A stretch of 64,000 nt of DNA from JAKRSE01 sp943369295 (GCA_943369295.1 CALRMU020000002.1:186001-250000), one strand, 5' to 3'. Numbered from the stretch's first letter, positions 25,007-33,419 are shown. Notes: generated from the letters alone by a model not told the origin. Made by a program: numbers and translations.

Positions 25007-25998
25007 CTGACTGCGGCCTTGTAGAAGCCCCTCTCAACCATGTTGTTCGGATCAGTATCGATCGGCGTTGCATCTCGCCAGAGCCATCGCATCATCTCGG
25101 GCATAATCTGCCCGCCAAAGCTCTGGCCATGGCTGTTCATTCCCCAGGTGTAGTTCAAATCGTAGCCCTTTTTGGTCAAAGCCTCCTGCAGCCTAACGTT
25201 CTGCAGGTACCAATCCCAGCGGGGATCGTAGGTTCCGTTTCTCATGCCGCGATTGTCGTTTCTGCCATCGCAGAGAAAGACTCTGATAGGTTTTTTTCGG
25301 CTCTTCAAGACTTTCTCCGTATAGGTGTCGCCTCCACGGATGTTGGTAAAGCTGCCGATGATGCTAAGCACCTTTCTAAAGGAATTGGGTCGATCCCAGG
25401 CGACTTTGAAAGCTGCAATCGCGCCAGAACTTGCCCCTCCGATTCCCCTCATTTCAGGGTCTTTCGAGATGTTGTAGTCCTTCTCCAAGGCGGGAAGAAG
25501 CTCTTCTGTGATGACCCTTGAATACTTGTCGTCAGTGGCGTTGTACTCGACGCCACGGTTGGTAAAGCCGTCGCCCCAGCCTCTTTGGGGTGAAGGTTCA
25601 TCCTGCTCGGGGGTTCGACCTGGGTTGATAAAGACCCCGATCATCACAGGAATTTCTCTGCGATAGATGAGGTTGTCCATCACGTTCTGCGCCCTTAGGC
25701 CGCCGTTTTCCTGTTTAAAAGCTTGGCCATCCTGAAAGACCATAAGGGCCGCTGCCTTTTTGGGGTCGTACTGGGCCGGAACGTAAACCCAGTAGGTGCG
25801 CTGAGTGCCGGGATAGACCTCGCTTTTGACCACAAAAGGGCCACGAATTTCGCCTTGGGGCACGCCTGGCTTGACCAAAGAATCTGGTCCCAATTGGTAC
25901 TGGGCGTCGGGGTTCTCGGTTTTCGTGCCCTGGCCAATTGCGATTCCAGCCGCGAGGGCGGCCAGAATTCCGAGTGCAGAGGCGGCTTTGATTCTCAC
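25003..25998 (-). CDS. Secreted esterase of the enterochelin-esterase/FrmB fold
   Basis: A 331-aa exported alpha/beta hydrolase. Signal peptide MRIKAASALGILAALAAGIAIG, then VYPGTQRTYWVYVPAQYDP, DGQAFKQ, IPVMIGVFINPGR, ITEELLPALEKDYN, MRGIGGASSGAIAAF (Ser nucleophile in G-A-S-S-G) and MNSHGQSFGG (His). This is the fold of Fes-like esterases and feruloyl esterases of family CE1. It is the first gene of a two-gene unit, overlapping the next start by ATGA. Substrate unknown; the neighbours suggest carbohydrate ester bonds. Confidence 0.85.
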   Translation of the reverse strand: MRIKAASALGILAALAAGIAIGQGTKTENPDAQYQLGPDSLVKPGVPQGEIRGPFVVKSEVYPGTQRTYWVYVPAQYDPKKAAALMVFQDGQAFKQENGGLRAQNVMDNLIYRREIPVMIGVFINPGRTPEQDEPSPQRGWGDGFTNRGVEYNATDDKYSRVITEELLPALEKDYNISKDPEMRGIGGASSGAIAAFKVAWDRPNSFRKVLSIIGSFTNIRGGDTYTEKVLKSRKKPIRVFLCDGRNDNRGMRNGTYDPRWDWYLQNVRLQEALTKKGYDLNYTWGMNSHGQSFGGQIMPEMMRWLWRDATPIDTDPNNMVERGFYKAAVR

Positions 25999-26087
25999 TC
26001 CAGAACGTTACCTTGGCCGGGAGTGATCACGAGATGAGGACAATCAAAATATAACTATCTGTCCTTTCAAACTTCGAACACTCACAC

Positions 26088-27137
26088 TCAGGGGCTTTGC
26101 ATTTTCTGGCCAAGCTGCATCATCTCATTGATCGTCTTCTCATCCATCCCGATCTTTTTTCCAAATATTTTAAAACGCTCCAAGGTGTTTGCGGCTTTAG
26201 TTTTATCACCTAATTTTTCGTAAAGCTTGCTAAGACTCCCGTAGGCTAAAAATGTCATCGGATCTTCAGTTTCGATCATCTCTTCAAGCCACCTAGCGAT
26301 ATGTCCTAACTCTGCATTGGTGATCCATTCAGCAGTGCTCAAGAGCCCGAGAGATATTGTTAAAGGAAAATATTCCTTGGAATTGATCAAGTCTTTCACT
26401 CTTTGCTGTGTTCCGACGGGATCCTCAATGTGATCAGCTAGGAACCGAAGGCAATCTGCGAACTGCTTCTGCGTGGGCCAGCCCTTCTCAATTCGATCTG
26501 CCTCAGACCGTAAAATTTTAGCATTCTTATCAGTGATTGCTTTTTCGGCTATCTTAGTATCAGGCTGTTTTGGCCTGTTCGCGAAGGCCTTGGCGTCGAA
26601 CTTGCCAGCAACAATGTCTGGCAGCACAAGGTCAAGTTCAAGGGGGTGGCCGATGAAGGCAACCTTTTGATCTTTTCCGATAACGACAGTTTTAGGGATT
26701 GAATCGGCGCCAGCGGCTTCGAGCCAGTTCGAGGCCATATAGCCATCCTTTGTATCAATAGCTACGCTGTAGCTCATGAGACCCGGATTATCTTTCATGA
26801 ACTGTTTGACCTTGGCAGGGGCGGTGTAGCCTTCCCCTCTGTCTTCCCAGACATTCACGCCGATGAACTCGACCTTGCCTTGATACTTTTTAGAAAGCTC
26901 GCTGACGTGTGGCATGGCTTTGATGCAGGGGCCACACCAAGTTGCCCAAAACTCAAGCACGTAAATCTGTCCGGCTCTGATGATGTTGGTAGATTTGCCC
27001 TGCACCCAAGAATCAACCTTGACAGATGGAGAGATGCTCCCGACTTGTAGTTTCAAAGAAGCAGTCTCAGCCTTTGGCGCATCAGCAATCGCGAGGGAGC
27101 TGAACAGAGCAAGTGTTATGAGGGCAGTTGAGCGCAT
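26088..27137 (-). CDS. TlpA-like periplasmic thioredoxin with helical C-terminal domain
   Basis: A 349-aa exported thioredoxin-fold protein. From the Met at 27137 there is a clean signal peptide (MRSTALITLALFSSLAIADA); the frame stays open seven codons further up, but that start would bury it. The redox motif FWATWCGPCIKAMPHVSEL carries CGPC, followed by FIGVNVWEDRGEGY and the cis-Pro block SIPKTVVIGKDQKVAF. The C-terminal 150 residues are helical with TPR-like character (LLSTAEWITNAELGHIARWLEE, LYEKLGDKTKAANTLERF). It is likely to reduce disulfides in the periplasm, for example during cytochrome c maturation, which would fit the cytochrome-bearing neighbours; the specific partner is unknown. 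Confidence 0.87.
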   Translation of the reverse strand: MRSTALITLALFSSLAIADAPKAETASLKLQVGSISPSVKVDSWVQGKSTNIIRAGQIYVLEFWATWCGPCIKAMPHVSELSKKYQGKVEFIGVNVWEDRGEGYTAPAKVKQFMKDNPGLMSYSVAIDTKDGYMASNWLEAAGADSIPKTVVIGKDQKVAFIGHPLELDLVLPDIVAGKFDAKAFANRPKQPDTKIAEKAITDKNAKILRSEADRIEKGWPTQKQFADCLRFLADHIEDPVGTQQRVKDLINSKEYFPLTISLGLLSTAEWITNAELGHIARWLEEMIETEDPMTFLAYGSLSKLYEKLGDKTKAANTLERFKIFGKKIGMDEKTINEMMQLGQKMQSP

Positions 27138-27383
27138 ATGTTTCTCGACTTCTATCAAACCAAGTTTTCGTCAGTATGAAGTAGATTGAAGCTGAAGAAT
27201 ACCTTTCTCACAACTAACTTTTCCCCATTGAATCTAAGCCAGGTTTTCTGAAAACCTGTGGTGAAGGTTTCTGACAGTTGAGTGATCGATTTATGTAGGA
27301 GCCTGAAATAAACTGATGACTGTGGACGAGAGCTCGGAGTTTGAGCAGGTTGTAACTATATTGAGATGAAAATCATCGCCCGA

Positions 27384-27977
27384 CTACTCTCTCCTTGTAG
27401 CAAAACTCACCGCCTGAGCCTCAATTGCAGAGCAGATGTAACTAAGCGAAGCCGCCTCTTGCTGCGAATCAAGTTGAGCTGAGCAGTGAACGTTAAGAGA
27501 GGCCAAGCCATGAACAGCTGCCCAGGCGAAGTGGGACGCCTGCTCAATGAACCCCGTATCTTGAACCTGGGTCAGGCGGCGAATGGCTTCCTTCAACTCA
27601 TCCTTGGCAATCGCCACTTGGGCGTGTGAGTCTGGGTAGCTCTCCAGCTCGGCTTGATCCATGGCAAAGAGCAGACGGTAATGAACCGGGTTTTGGCGAG
27701 CGAATTCGAGATAAGCCCGCCCAATCTCGTAGAGGTCAGTCGCCGGATCGGGCGATACTGGTCTTGACTTGATGGCGCTGCCCAGAGCTTGATAGGCGCG
27801 GCCAGATGCGACTGCCAAAAGGTGATCTCTGCTGGAAAAGTGTTTGTAAGGAGCCTGGTGTGAGACAGAGAGCCGACGGGCAACATCTCTTAAGCTCAGC
27901 CGCTCGATTCCATTTTCGGCGATGAGATTAAGGGCTTCGCCCAAGCATCTTTCCTTAAGGGTCTCCGCCGTCTTCAC
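27384..27977 (-). CDS. TetR/AcrR-family repressor, last gene of the SCP2/SDR operon
   Basis: A 197-aa regulator. The N-terminal helix-turn-helix is clear: ALNLIAENGIERLSLRDVARRLSVSHQAPYKHFSSRDHLL. The C-terminal ligand domain resembles the WHG type (FAMDQAELE.., HFAWAAVHGLASL). The start is GTG at 27977, overlapping the SDR stop by GTGA, so it is co-translated with the genes it probably controls. The perfect palindrome at 30083-30109 over the operon promoter is the obvious operator, implying autorepression relieved by a ligand linked to the SDR/SCP2 pathway. Confidence 0.88.
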   Translation of the reverse strand: MKTAETLKERCLGEALNLIAENGIERLSLRDVARRLSVSHQAPYKHFSSRDHLLAVASGRAYQALGSAIKSRPVSPDPATDLYEIGRAYLEFARQNPVHYRLLFAMDQAELESYPDSHAQVAIAKDELKEAIRRLTQVQDTGFIEQASHFAWAAVHGLASLNVHCSAQLDSQQEAASLSYICSAIEAQAVSFATRRE

Positions 27978-28741
27978 TTCTTCAGTTTATCTCTCATGAT
28001 CCCGGCCATGATCTTTACCCGCAAGGCTCTTGGTGCGGTGGAGAGCATGAAGGTCAGGAATCTCCCTTTTCTGCCGGGAACGACCAACGACTTCTTGCCG
28101 ATGGCTTCGACAATTTCTTTGGCGACCGTTGCAGAGTCATCGCTGTCCATCGGGCCAAGCTGAGCCCGGTCGGCAAAGCCAGTCGCGACGGGGCCGGGTG
28201 AGGCGCATAGAACACTGACGCCAGAGGGCTGCCACTCAATCGCAAGGGCTTCGGCAAGGTTCTGCACGTAAGCCTTGGTTGCAGAATAGTTTGCCTGGGT
28301 GGCAGTGCCCTGCATAGCTAGGATCGAACTGAGAAAAACGATACCGCCACGTTTTTGCGGAAGCAGTCTGCGGCCTGTCCACATGGCGAGGCGCAGGGAG
28401 ACCTCGCAGTTCAGCTTTAGCATGTCCCTGGCTTCTTGGTCATCTTGATCGGCAAGGTATCCCGCGCTGCCAAAGCCAGCGCTCACCACCACGAGGCCGA
28501 TATCAGTCTGGTCGATCTGTTTGAAAAAGGCCTGCAGGTCATCTTCTTTAGTGAGATCCGCCGCGATTGCGATAGACCCTGGCAGTTCATTTTCAAGGGC
28601 TTTGAGCCGTTCCAGGTTTCGACCTGTCAGCACGACCTTAAGGCCTTTGTCATGAAGCAGCCGAGCCATTTCTCGGCCGATTCCCAATGTTGCGCCTGTG
28701 ACCAGAGCGTAGGGGCCGTAGTTTTCTGCGAAGCTTTTCAT
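27974..28741 (-). CDS. Short-chain dehydrogenase/reductase
   Basis: A 255-aa classical SDR. The start at Met 28741 overlaps the upstream stop by ATGA; a longer frame to 28855 runs inside the preceding gene and is a shadow. Motifs: YALVTGATLGIGREMA (NAD(P) binding, TGxxxGIG), VVSAGFGSAG in place of the NNAG block, FLSSILAMQ (catalytic Ser), and YSATKAYVQNLAEAL (YxxxK). The C-terminus is basic (RALRVKIMAGIMRDKLKK), as in membrane-associated steroid and acyl reductases. With the SCP2-bearing partner, a lipid or steroid-like substrate is plausible but unproven. Confidence 0.9.
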   Translation of the reverse strand: MKSFAENYGPYALVTGATLGIGREMARLLHDKGLKVVLTGRNLERLKALENELPGSIAIAADLTKEDDLQAFFKQIDQTDIGLVVVSAGFGSAGYLADQDDQEARDMLKLNCEVSLRLAMWTGRRLLPQKRGGIVFLSSILAMQGTATQANYSATKAYVQNLAEALAIEWQPSGVSVLCASPGPVATGFADRAQLGPMDSDDSATVAKEIVEAIGKKSLVVPGRKGRFLTFMLSTAPRALRVKIMAGIMRDKLKK

Positions 28742-30063
28742 GATGGGAAGCACTTTCCGAATTTGGCGAGCAGACGAAGGTCGCCCTGGAACTTGAGTCG
28801 ACGAAGAAGAACGAGTTTGGCCAGTCCAGTTCGCCCCGCCAAAAAGTCGAGCCAAGACTTTGAATCCACTTCTATCGCAAGGTCGGCACTGCCCGACCTC
28901 TTACCGGTGACGGAAATGGTTTGATCTTTAATGATGATGCAGGCTTCTACGTCTTCATTGCCTGTGAAGTGGAAATCGAAGGTGGCATTGATGTCCTTCG
29001 ACTGGCCCCTTTGAAAGGCGAGGGGCAGGGCATCGAGAAGCTGAGCGATGGAGCCTGGCCGGACTCCACTTGAGATTCTGCGGACGATCTTGTTGGGGAA
29101 TCTTTTGATGACCGAGGCTTCGGCATCCGAGCCCTTGACCACATAAATCGGTTCGACTTTCTGCTGAAGCGGCTTGACGACCTCTTTTACGAATTGGCCT
29201 TTATCGACCAGAAAGCGGCCAATGATGTCTTCTCCCGCTGGGCAGGCAGCCATGCAGTAGGCGGATTTGTAGTTCGGTCCGGTGGAAAGGCTCTGCCACC
29301 ACGAGGCAGTTTCTTGGTCTGTCACCTGCTTTTGGTAATCCGACTTGCCTTTGCTTTCAGCGAGGGTGTCGATCCAGTCGATGAAGCCGCCCATAAACTC
29401 GCGATAGTTGTGGTTGAGGCAGGCGATTGCATCAAAGTGGCCGTCTGACGAAATGGCTCCGACCGGGCAGACTGCGACACAGAGCTTGCACTCAAGGCAG
29501 GGGTTGTAGTCTATCGGTGCCGATTCGTCTTCCAGATCGCAGTCAAGCAGGATTGAATTGAGAAGAATGAAGTTGCCGAACTTGGGGTGGATGACGTTGC
29601 GGTGGATTCCCATCTTTCCCAACCCTGCGGCCTCCGCGACAACTTTATGAGCGATGATCCAGGTGCGGCCAGGGAACTGGTGCATCTCCATGGGGAACCC
29701 CGCTGAGGTGTTGAGGGCCCTGATTCCTAATTCCTCTAGTCGGGCGGCTATGGCTCGTCCGACTTCACCAACTTCATCAGTCGCTCCGTGGAATTCGTGG
29801 TTGGCAAGGCTTCTTGCCGGTGTTTGGACCGGAGCCACTGCCATTTTTTTGACTATGCAGAGCACGGCCTTGGCGTGAGGCATGGCCGCCTGAACATAGG
29901 GGACTTCGCTTGCGAGTTCTGGACGGGCAAGAAGCACGGCCCCTGCATCATCGGCTCCGCATTCTAAGGCGATCTCTCGCAGGCGTGCGATGGAGATTTT
30001 TGATGTTCGACGTGGCGGCGGCGATGCATGAAAGCTCACGATGGTCGGATGGTTCTGCCTCAT
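28738..30063 (-). CDS. 4Fe-4S (QueG/reductive dehalogenase-like) protein fused to SCP2 domain
   Basis: A 441-aa fusion. The first 300 residues resemble the epoxyqueuosine reductase/4Fe-4S double-cluster family: helical start (ISIARLREIALECGADDAGAV), GRTWIIAHKVVAEAAGLGKMGIHRNVIHPKFGNF, then CLECKLCVAVCPVGAI and CMAACPAGEDI. The C-terminal 110 residues are an SCP2-like lipid/sterol-binding domain (IAQLLDALPLAFQ, INATFDFHFTG, ACIIIKDQTISVTG, DLAIEVDSKSWLDFLAGRTGLAKLVL). The start at 30063 was chosen because the upstream codons to 30102 lie inside the operator and promoter. It leads an SDR/TetR operon. Redox chemistry on a lipid-like substrate is inferred; this is not a housekeeping queuosine enzyme. 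Confidence 0.85.
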   Translation of the reverse strand: MRQNHPTIVSFHASPPPRRTSKISIARLREIALECGADDAGAVLLARPELASEVPYVQAAMPHAKAVLCIVKKMAVAPVQTPARSLANHEFHGATDEVGEVGRAIAARLEELGIRALNTSAGFPMEMHQFPGRTWIIAHKVVAEAAGLGKMGIHRNVIHPKFGNFILLNSILLDCDLEDESAPIDYNPCLECKLCVAVCPVGAISSDGHFDAIACLNHNYREFMGGFIDWIDTLAESKGKSDYQKQVTDQETASWWQSLSTGPNYKSAYCMAACPAGEDIIGRFLVDKGQFVKEVVKPLQQKVEPIYVVKGSDAEASVIKRFPNKIVRRISSGVRPGSIAQLLDALPLAFQRGQSKDINATFDFHFTGNEDVEACIIIKDQTISVTGKRSGSADLAIEVDSKSWLDFLAGRTGLAKLVLLRRLKFQGDLRLLAKFGKCFPS

Positions 30064-30071
30064 TGGTAGAC

Positions 30072-30102
30072 AGTGTAAACCAAAAAAAGTTGACATTGTC
30101 AA
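30072..30102 (-). promoter_or_regulatory. Promoter of the SCP2/SDR/TetR operon, possibly leaderless
   Basis: On the minus strand, TTGACA at 30102-30097 is followed by TACACT at 30077-30072 (19-base spacer) or TTTACA at 30079-30074 (17-base spacer). Transcription should begin near 30065, only one or two bases before the ATG at 30063, so the message may have almost no 5' leader. The -35 box lies inside the palindromic operator. Confidence 0.6.
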
Positions 30103-30109
30103 CTTTTTT
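30083..30109. promoter_or_regulatory. 27-bp perfect palindromic operator (probable TetR site)
   Basis: Thirteen-base arms AAAAAAGTTGACA and TGTCAACTTTTTT surround a single central T at 30096. This odd-length perfect dyad overlaps the -35 region of an operon that ends in a TetR gene. AGACAGTGT also occurs as a direct repeat on both sides (30069 and 30112 regions). Confidence 0.85.
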
Positions 30110-30167
30110 GAAGACAGTGTGCTTTTAGGCTCTCAGGAATTCTGGAAGGGGACCTGCTAGATCTTCG

Positions 30168-30208
30168 GCGGTTTTCGACCCTTCGCCTTCGGCTCGGTCG
30201 AAAACCGC
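30168..30208 (-). terminator. Long GC-rich hairpin after the DUF7691 gene
   Basis: Perfect 13-base arms GCGGTTTTCGACC and GGTCGAAAACCGC enclose a 15-base loop that can itself fold (GCC-TTC-GGC). It sits 70 bp beyond the stop of the minus-strand gene at 30277 and before the next promoter. No U-run follows, so it may act as a Rho-assisted terminator or transcript stabiliser. Confidence 0.5.
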
Positions 30209-30276
30209 ATGTCAGGTTCTTGTCAGAAGTAGTTTGACTTGACCAGCTTCAGGATTGGTTATGATGCAGTCAGACG

Positions 30277-30999
30277 CTAGTAATAGAAGGTCACGAGGCC
30301 AAGGTTCGAGGCAGCACAGTGATCTATCCACTTCTTCAGGTTTCTGATGCTGATCTCCCCGTATTCAGCTTCAATCGTCAGCTTTCCTGCCGCCGCTGGG
30401 TCAAGATTGGCCAGTTCCTTGGCAAACTCCTTACATTCTTCTGGTGAGAAGTGACCCATGTAGGGGAAGTCATCTCCTTGGGGGAAATCAATGGGGCCTC
30501 CTCTGCCCATAAGGTTTTCTCGGAAAGGGAACTTGACTCCTGATTTCTTCAGAGCCTTTTCGATTTCTCCATCCCAGTTGCTGCTGCTGCGCAGGCTGCA
30601 CCAGCCTTCATTGTCCATCCTCTTACCGATCTGCTCGCAGATGGATTCAAAGAGATAGCCGTAAGCAGTGCCACCGTAAGAAACAAACTCGCCTCCGAGA
30701 ATAAGGTGCTGGAGAGCTTCTTCTCCAGTGATGGGTTTGTCGCCCAAAACCGGAGCAGGTTTGGGGGGCTCTTTCTGTTTCTTTTTGCCGAAGATCGACG
30801 CGACTGCTCCCAAAAAGCCGCCACCGTCATCATCTTCGTCATCTTGTGCGAACTCAAAGGCTTCGTCCAGATACTCCTGAACGCATTCGATCTGCTCCGC
30901 ACATCCGGGTGCCAACTTTTCGTACAAGGCCTGGTCACCTTTTCCCAAGCGTTTGAGTTCGGCAAAGTCTACGGCGAAAACCTGGTAAGAATAACCCAC
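30277..30999 (-). CDS. DUF7691-family protein
   Basis: A 240-aa cytoplasmic protein of unknown activity. It follows the DUF7691 pattern: SYQVFAVDFAELKRL at the start, ITGEEALQHLILGGEFV, YGTAYGYLFESICEQIG-like GGTAYGYLFESICEQIG, LMGRGGPIDFPQGDDFPYMGHFSPEE, and a terminal NLGLVTFYY. Between residues 50 and 85 there is an inserted acidic and then basic linker (QDDEDDDGGG, FGKKKQKEPPKP). The start is GTG at 30999; a promoter with a 17-base spacer places the expected transcription start at or next to this GTG. Members occur in many soil bacteria as lone genes. Confidence 0.78.
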   Translation of the reverse strand: MGYSYQVFAVDFAELKRLGKGDQALYEKLAPGCAEQIECVQEYLDEAFEFAQDDEDDDGGGFLGAVASIFGKKKQKEPPKPAPVLGDKPITGEEALQHLILGGEFVSYGGTAYGYLFESICEQIGKRMDNEGWCSLRSSSNWDGEIEKALKKSGVKFPFRENLMGRGGPIDFPQGDDFPYMGHFSPEECKEFAKELANLDPAAAGKLTIEAEYGEISIRNLKKWIDHCAASNLGLVTFYY

Positions 31000-31005
31000 G
31001 GCGAG

Positions 31006-31034
31006 ACGATACCAGTTGAGTTTTTTGCTGTCAA
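31006..31034 (-). promoter_or_regulatory. Promoter of the DUF7691 gene, possibly leaderless
   Basis: Minus strand TTGACA (31034-31029), 17-base spacer, TATCGT (31011-31006). Start of transcription is expected near 30999, which is the first base of the GTG start codon. AGTTGA and TCAACT flank the spacer as an inverted pair, resembling half of the TetR operator at 30083. Confidence 0.5.
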
Positions 31035-31183
31035 CTTGTCAGCTCAGCCGAACTGTAAGTCAGCCAAAAAGCTCTGCGCATAAGCAGCTGGATTGCTTGA
31101 GTGACTTTTTGGGCTCGAACTGTATGCAGGAACCTCATTCGCTGGATTCTGTAAGCTGAGCAGTCCTGTGGTACGGTGCTGGG

Positions 31184-31660
31184 GTGCTGTCCCTTCGCCC
31201 GATAACCCTGCAGGAACTAGAAGCCCTTGCCGAGAGCCACGAAGCGTTTAAAAAACAAGCAGGCTTAGAAGCGATCGATGGTGCTTTGCTGCCATCCGAG
31301 TTCGTTGCTGATTTTTTACCAACGGCACGTGCCTCTGACCCTTGGCTTGGATTCTGGGCGGTCATTGATGGAGCTGTAGTCGGCTCGGGGATGTGTAAAT
31401 CTGCCCCGAAAGATGGGCAGGTGGAGATTGGGTACGGCGTTGCGCCATCCGTTGAAGGGAAGGGGATCGCCACTGAATTGGCTAAGAGATTGACGGCCTT
31501 CGCCTTCGATTTAGGAGCTGAAAGCGTTATCGCCCACACTTTGCCCGATGGATTTGCCTCTCAAAGAGTGCTGGCGAAGGCGGGTTTTTTCTCGGTCGGC
31601 GAAGTTGTCGACCCTGAAGATGGCTTAGTCTTGAGGTTTGTGCGGAAGCGGCCAGATTGA
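31184..31660 (+). CDS. GNAT-family N-acetyltransferase
   Basis: A 158-aa acetyltransferase with the usual order of motifs: FWAVIDGAVVGSGMCKSAP (strands 2-3), QVEIGYGVAPSVEGKGIATELAKRLTAFAF (strand 4, beta bulge and the acetyl-CoA loop, here EGKGIA in place of Q/RxxGxG/A), and ESVIAHTLPDGFASQRVLAKAGFFSVGE (A/G-GF near the end). The start is GTG at 31184. It resembles RimJ/RimL-like enzymes that acetylate amines or N-termini; the substrate is unknown. It stands alone on the plus strand. Confidence 0.87.
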   Translation: MLSLRPITLQELEALAESHEAFKKQAGLEAIDGALLPSEFVADFLPTARASDPWLGFWAVIDGAVVGSGMCKSAPKDGQVEIGYGVAPSVEGKGIATELAKRLTAFAFDLGAESVIAHTLPDGFASQRVLAKAGFFSVGEVVDPEDGLVLRFVRKRPD

Positions 31661-31715
31661 ACCCTGGCCCAAGCTTGATAACGCTTCTAGAACGCTAGCT
31701 TTGTATCTTGGGGGC

Positions 31716-33419
31716 ATGAAACGATTTGCCTCTTTGATGTGTGCCACTTTGGCAATCGCCCTCTTGGCGGGCTGCGGAGGCGGAGGCTCTGAGTCTAGTT
31801 CTGGAGTGGCGAAATCTGTGGTGCAGATTGCGTGGCCAGCCAGAACAAAGCAGCCCATTGAACCAAAGCTGACTTCGGCGCTTTCGGCAAAACTCACCTT
31901 CTCAGATCCTTTGAACGTTGTGCCACCGGCCGATGTCAGGGTCAATAGATCGTCTTCGACAGCCGCCTATATTGGGGTTTACGATCTGCCGGCTAACCTG
32001 AATCCTGCGCTTTCCAGGCTCACAGTCCTCTTCTATTCTCAGGGGGCTCAGGCAGGAGCCTTGGTGGGGACGGCGTCTGCGAATGTCAATCTCGCCAATG
32101 GGTCTCCGGTATTCGAAAGCATTTTGATGGAAGGAACCATCAAGTCAGTGGCAGTTGTTCCGGTTGTCCTCACAGTCGGCGGGCCAGCCACTCAGCTAGA
32201 GTTTTCGGCGAAAGACAAGGATGGCAAGGTAGTCGCGGTCTCGGCTGGTTCTGGCGCCTGGGCTTTGAATTCTGGGGCAGCGTTCCTTGGTCTGACTTCT
32301 GCCGGGCTGGCCACGCCTCTTTCGGTGGGGACAGCCCAAGTCACTGTGACTCTGGACAACATTAAAAGTCCAGCCGCTCCGATTCAGGTCAAGAATTTTG
32401 AATCAAACTTGGAGTGGGTAGACATTACACAGCCATCTTTAGGCAACTACTTAAAGATCAATGCTGTTCAGGGTTCTGTCATTGCTGGTCAGAGAGGAAT
32501 TAACGTAAACGGCAGTCTTACCGAATACTCGGGTGGATTCTTTGCTCCAACTCCTCAAATCGTTAGTCCCATGTCAGAGATTCTGGGGGTTGATGGAACT
32601 TCGGCTGCTGGCTTTGTGGAAGTTATCACTTCTGGAATCAATGTGCCCCAGGCCATTTTTGTCACACCTAGTCGCGCTCAAGTTAATCTGCATCCTGCCG
32701 GTGCCAACACTCTTCTTGGAGACGGTGTTGTGGGATCTAAAGCTTACGATGTGGATGGCAGCACTCAAGTTGGCCATGCGGCATTTGCCAAGGACAAATA
32801 CCAAACCCATGCCGTTTTATGGAAAGGAAGCGCAGGCACAGTTGTGGATCTTCATCCTGATGATAGATTTCCTGCCACAGCGAGTCCTTTCGACGAACAG
32901 CATCCAACGGCCGCCACCCATATCAGCGGCACTCTGATTGCAGGCTTCTTTGCTCAGTCACCCTATCTACATGCATGTGCCTGGACCGATGGAACGAAGT
33001 TCTCCTTTGTCGAGCTGACTCCGGCCACCTACTTTAACTCAAAGGTCACCGCAGTAGAGAATGGCAGAATGGTTGGCTACGGAAAAACATCCGCAGGCGA
33101 CAGACCGATTTTGTGGCGCGGTCCGACAAAAGGGCAGGCGGTGACGCTGCCGACCTCAAGCAGTGCCCAGCATAAAATTGCTCTCTATTTGACAGACAAC
33201 TACATTGTCGGGATTGACGAAAACCTTTCAATCTGGAACGCAGCGAACCTGATTCAGAAGAGATTCAATCTGCCTACGCTGCCAACTGGTCTTTCAAACC
33301 CTACAATGGTAGGAGCCAGAAAGACTGCCGCTGGGTTAGATGTTGTCTACAGAGTCTCAGAAACAAATATCGGCGGCAGGCTGATGCTTCTTAAAGTGCC
33401 AACAAATCTGCTTCCCTAG
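31716..33419 (+). CDS. Lipoprotein with HAF-type repeats
   Basis: A 567-aa lipoprotein. The start at 31716 gives a signal peptide and lipobox (SLMCATLAIALLAGCGGGG). The first 250 residues are beta-rich, Ig-like or bacterial-surface type (VVPVVLTVGGPATQLEFSAKDKDGKVV, GTAQVTVTLDNI). The second half has HAF-like propeller repeats (HAVLWKGSAGTVVDLHPDD, AWTDGTKFSFVELTP, GDRPILWRGPTKGQAVTLP). Such proteins are widespread in Armatimonadota and Planctomycetota as surface proteins of unknown role. It has no obvious partner gene. Confidence 0.75.
   Translation: MKRFASLMCATLAIALLAGCGGGGSESSSGVAKSVVQIAWPARTKQPIEPKLTSALSAKLTFSDPLNVVPPADVRVNRSSSTAAYIGVYDLPANLNPALSRLTVLFYSQGAQAGALVGTASANVNLANGSPVFESILMEGTIKSVAVVPVVLTVGGPATQLEFSAKDKDGKVVAVSAGSGAWALNSGAAFLGLTSAGLATPLSVGTAQVTVTLDNIKSPAAPIQVKNFESNLEWVDITQPSLGNYLKINAVQGSVIAGQRGINVNGSLTEYSGGFFAPTPQIVSPMSEILGVDGTSAAGFVEVITSGINVPQAIFVTPSRAQVNLHPAGANTLLGDGVVGSKAYDVDGSTQVGHAAFAKDKYQTHAVLWKGSAGTVVDLHPDDRFPATASPFDEQHPTAATHISGTLIAGFFAQSPYLHACAWTDGTKFSFVELTPATYFNSKVTAVENGRMVGYGKTSAGDRPILWRGPTKGQAVTLPTSSSAQHKIALYLTDNYIVGIDENLSIWNAANLIQKRFNLPTLPTGLSNPTMVGARKTAAGLDVVYRVSETNIGGRLMLLKVPTNLLP

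Noticed and set aside
28741..28855. N-terminal extension of the SDR
   Set aside because: The extra 38 codons lie inside the preceding 4Fe-4S/SCP2 gene and precede the TGxxxGIG motif by too much; the ATGA overlap gives a better start.
30063..30102. N-terminal extension of the 4Fe-4S/SCP2 protein
   Set aside because: It would place the start codon inside the operator and -35 box.
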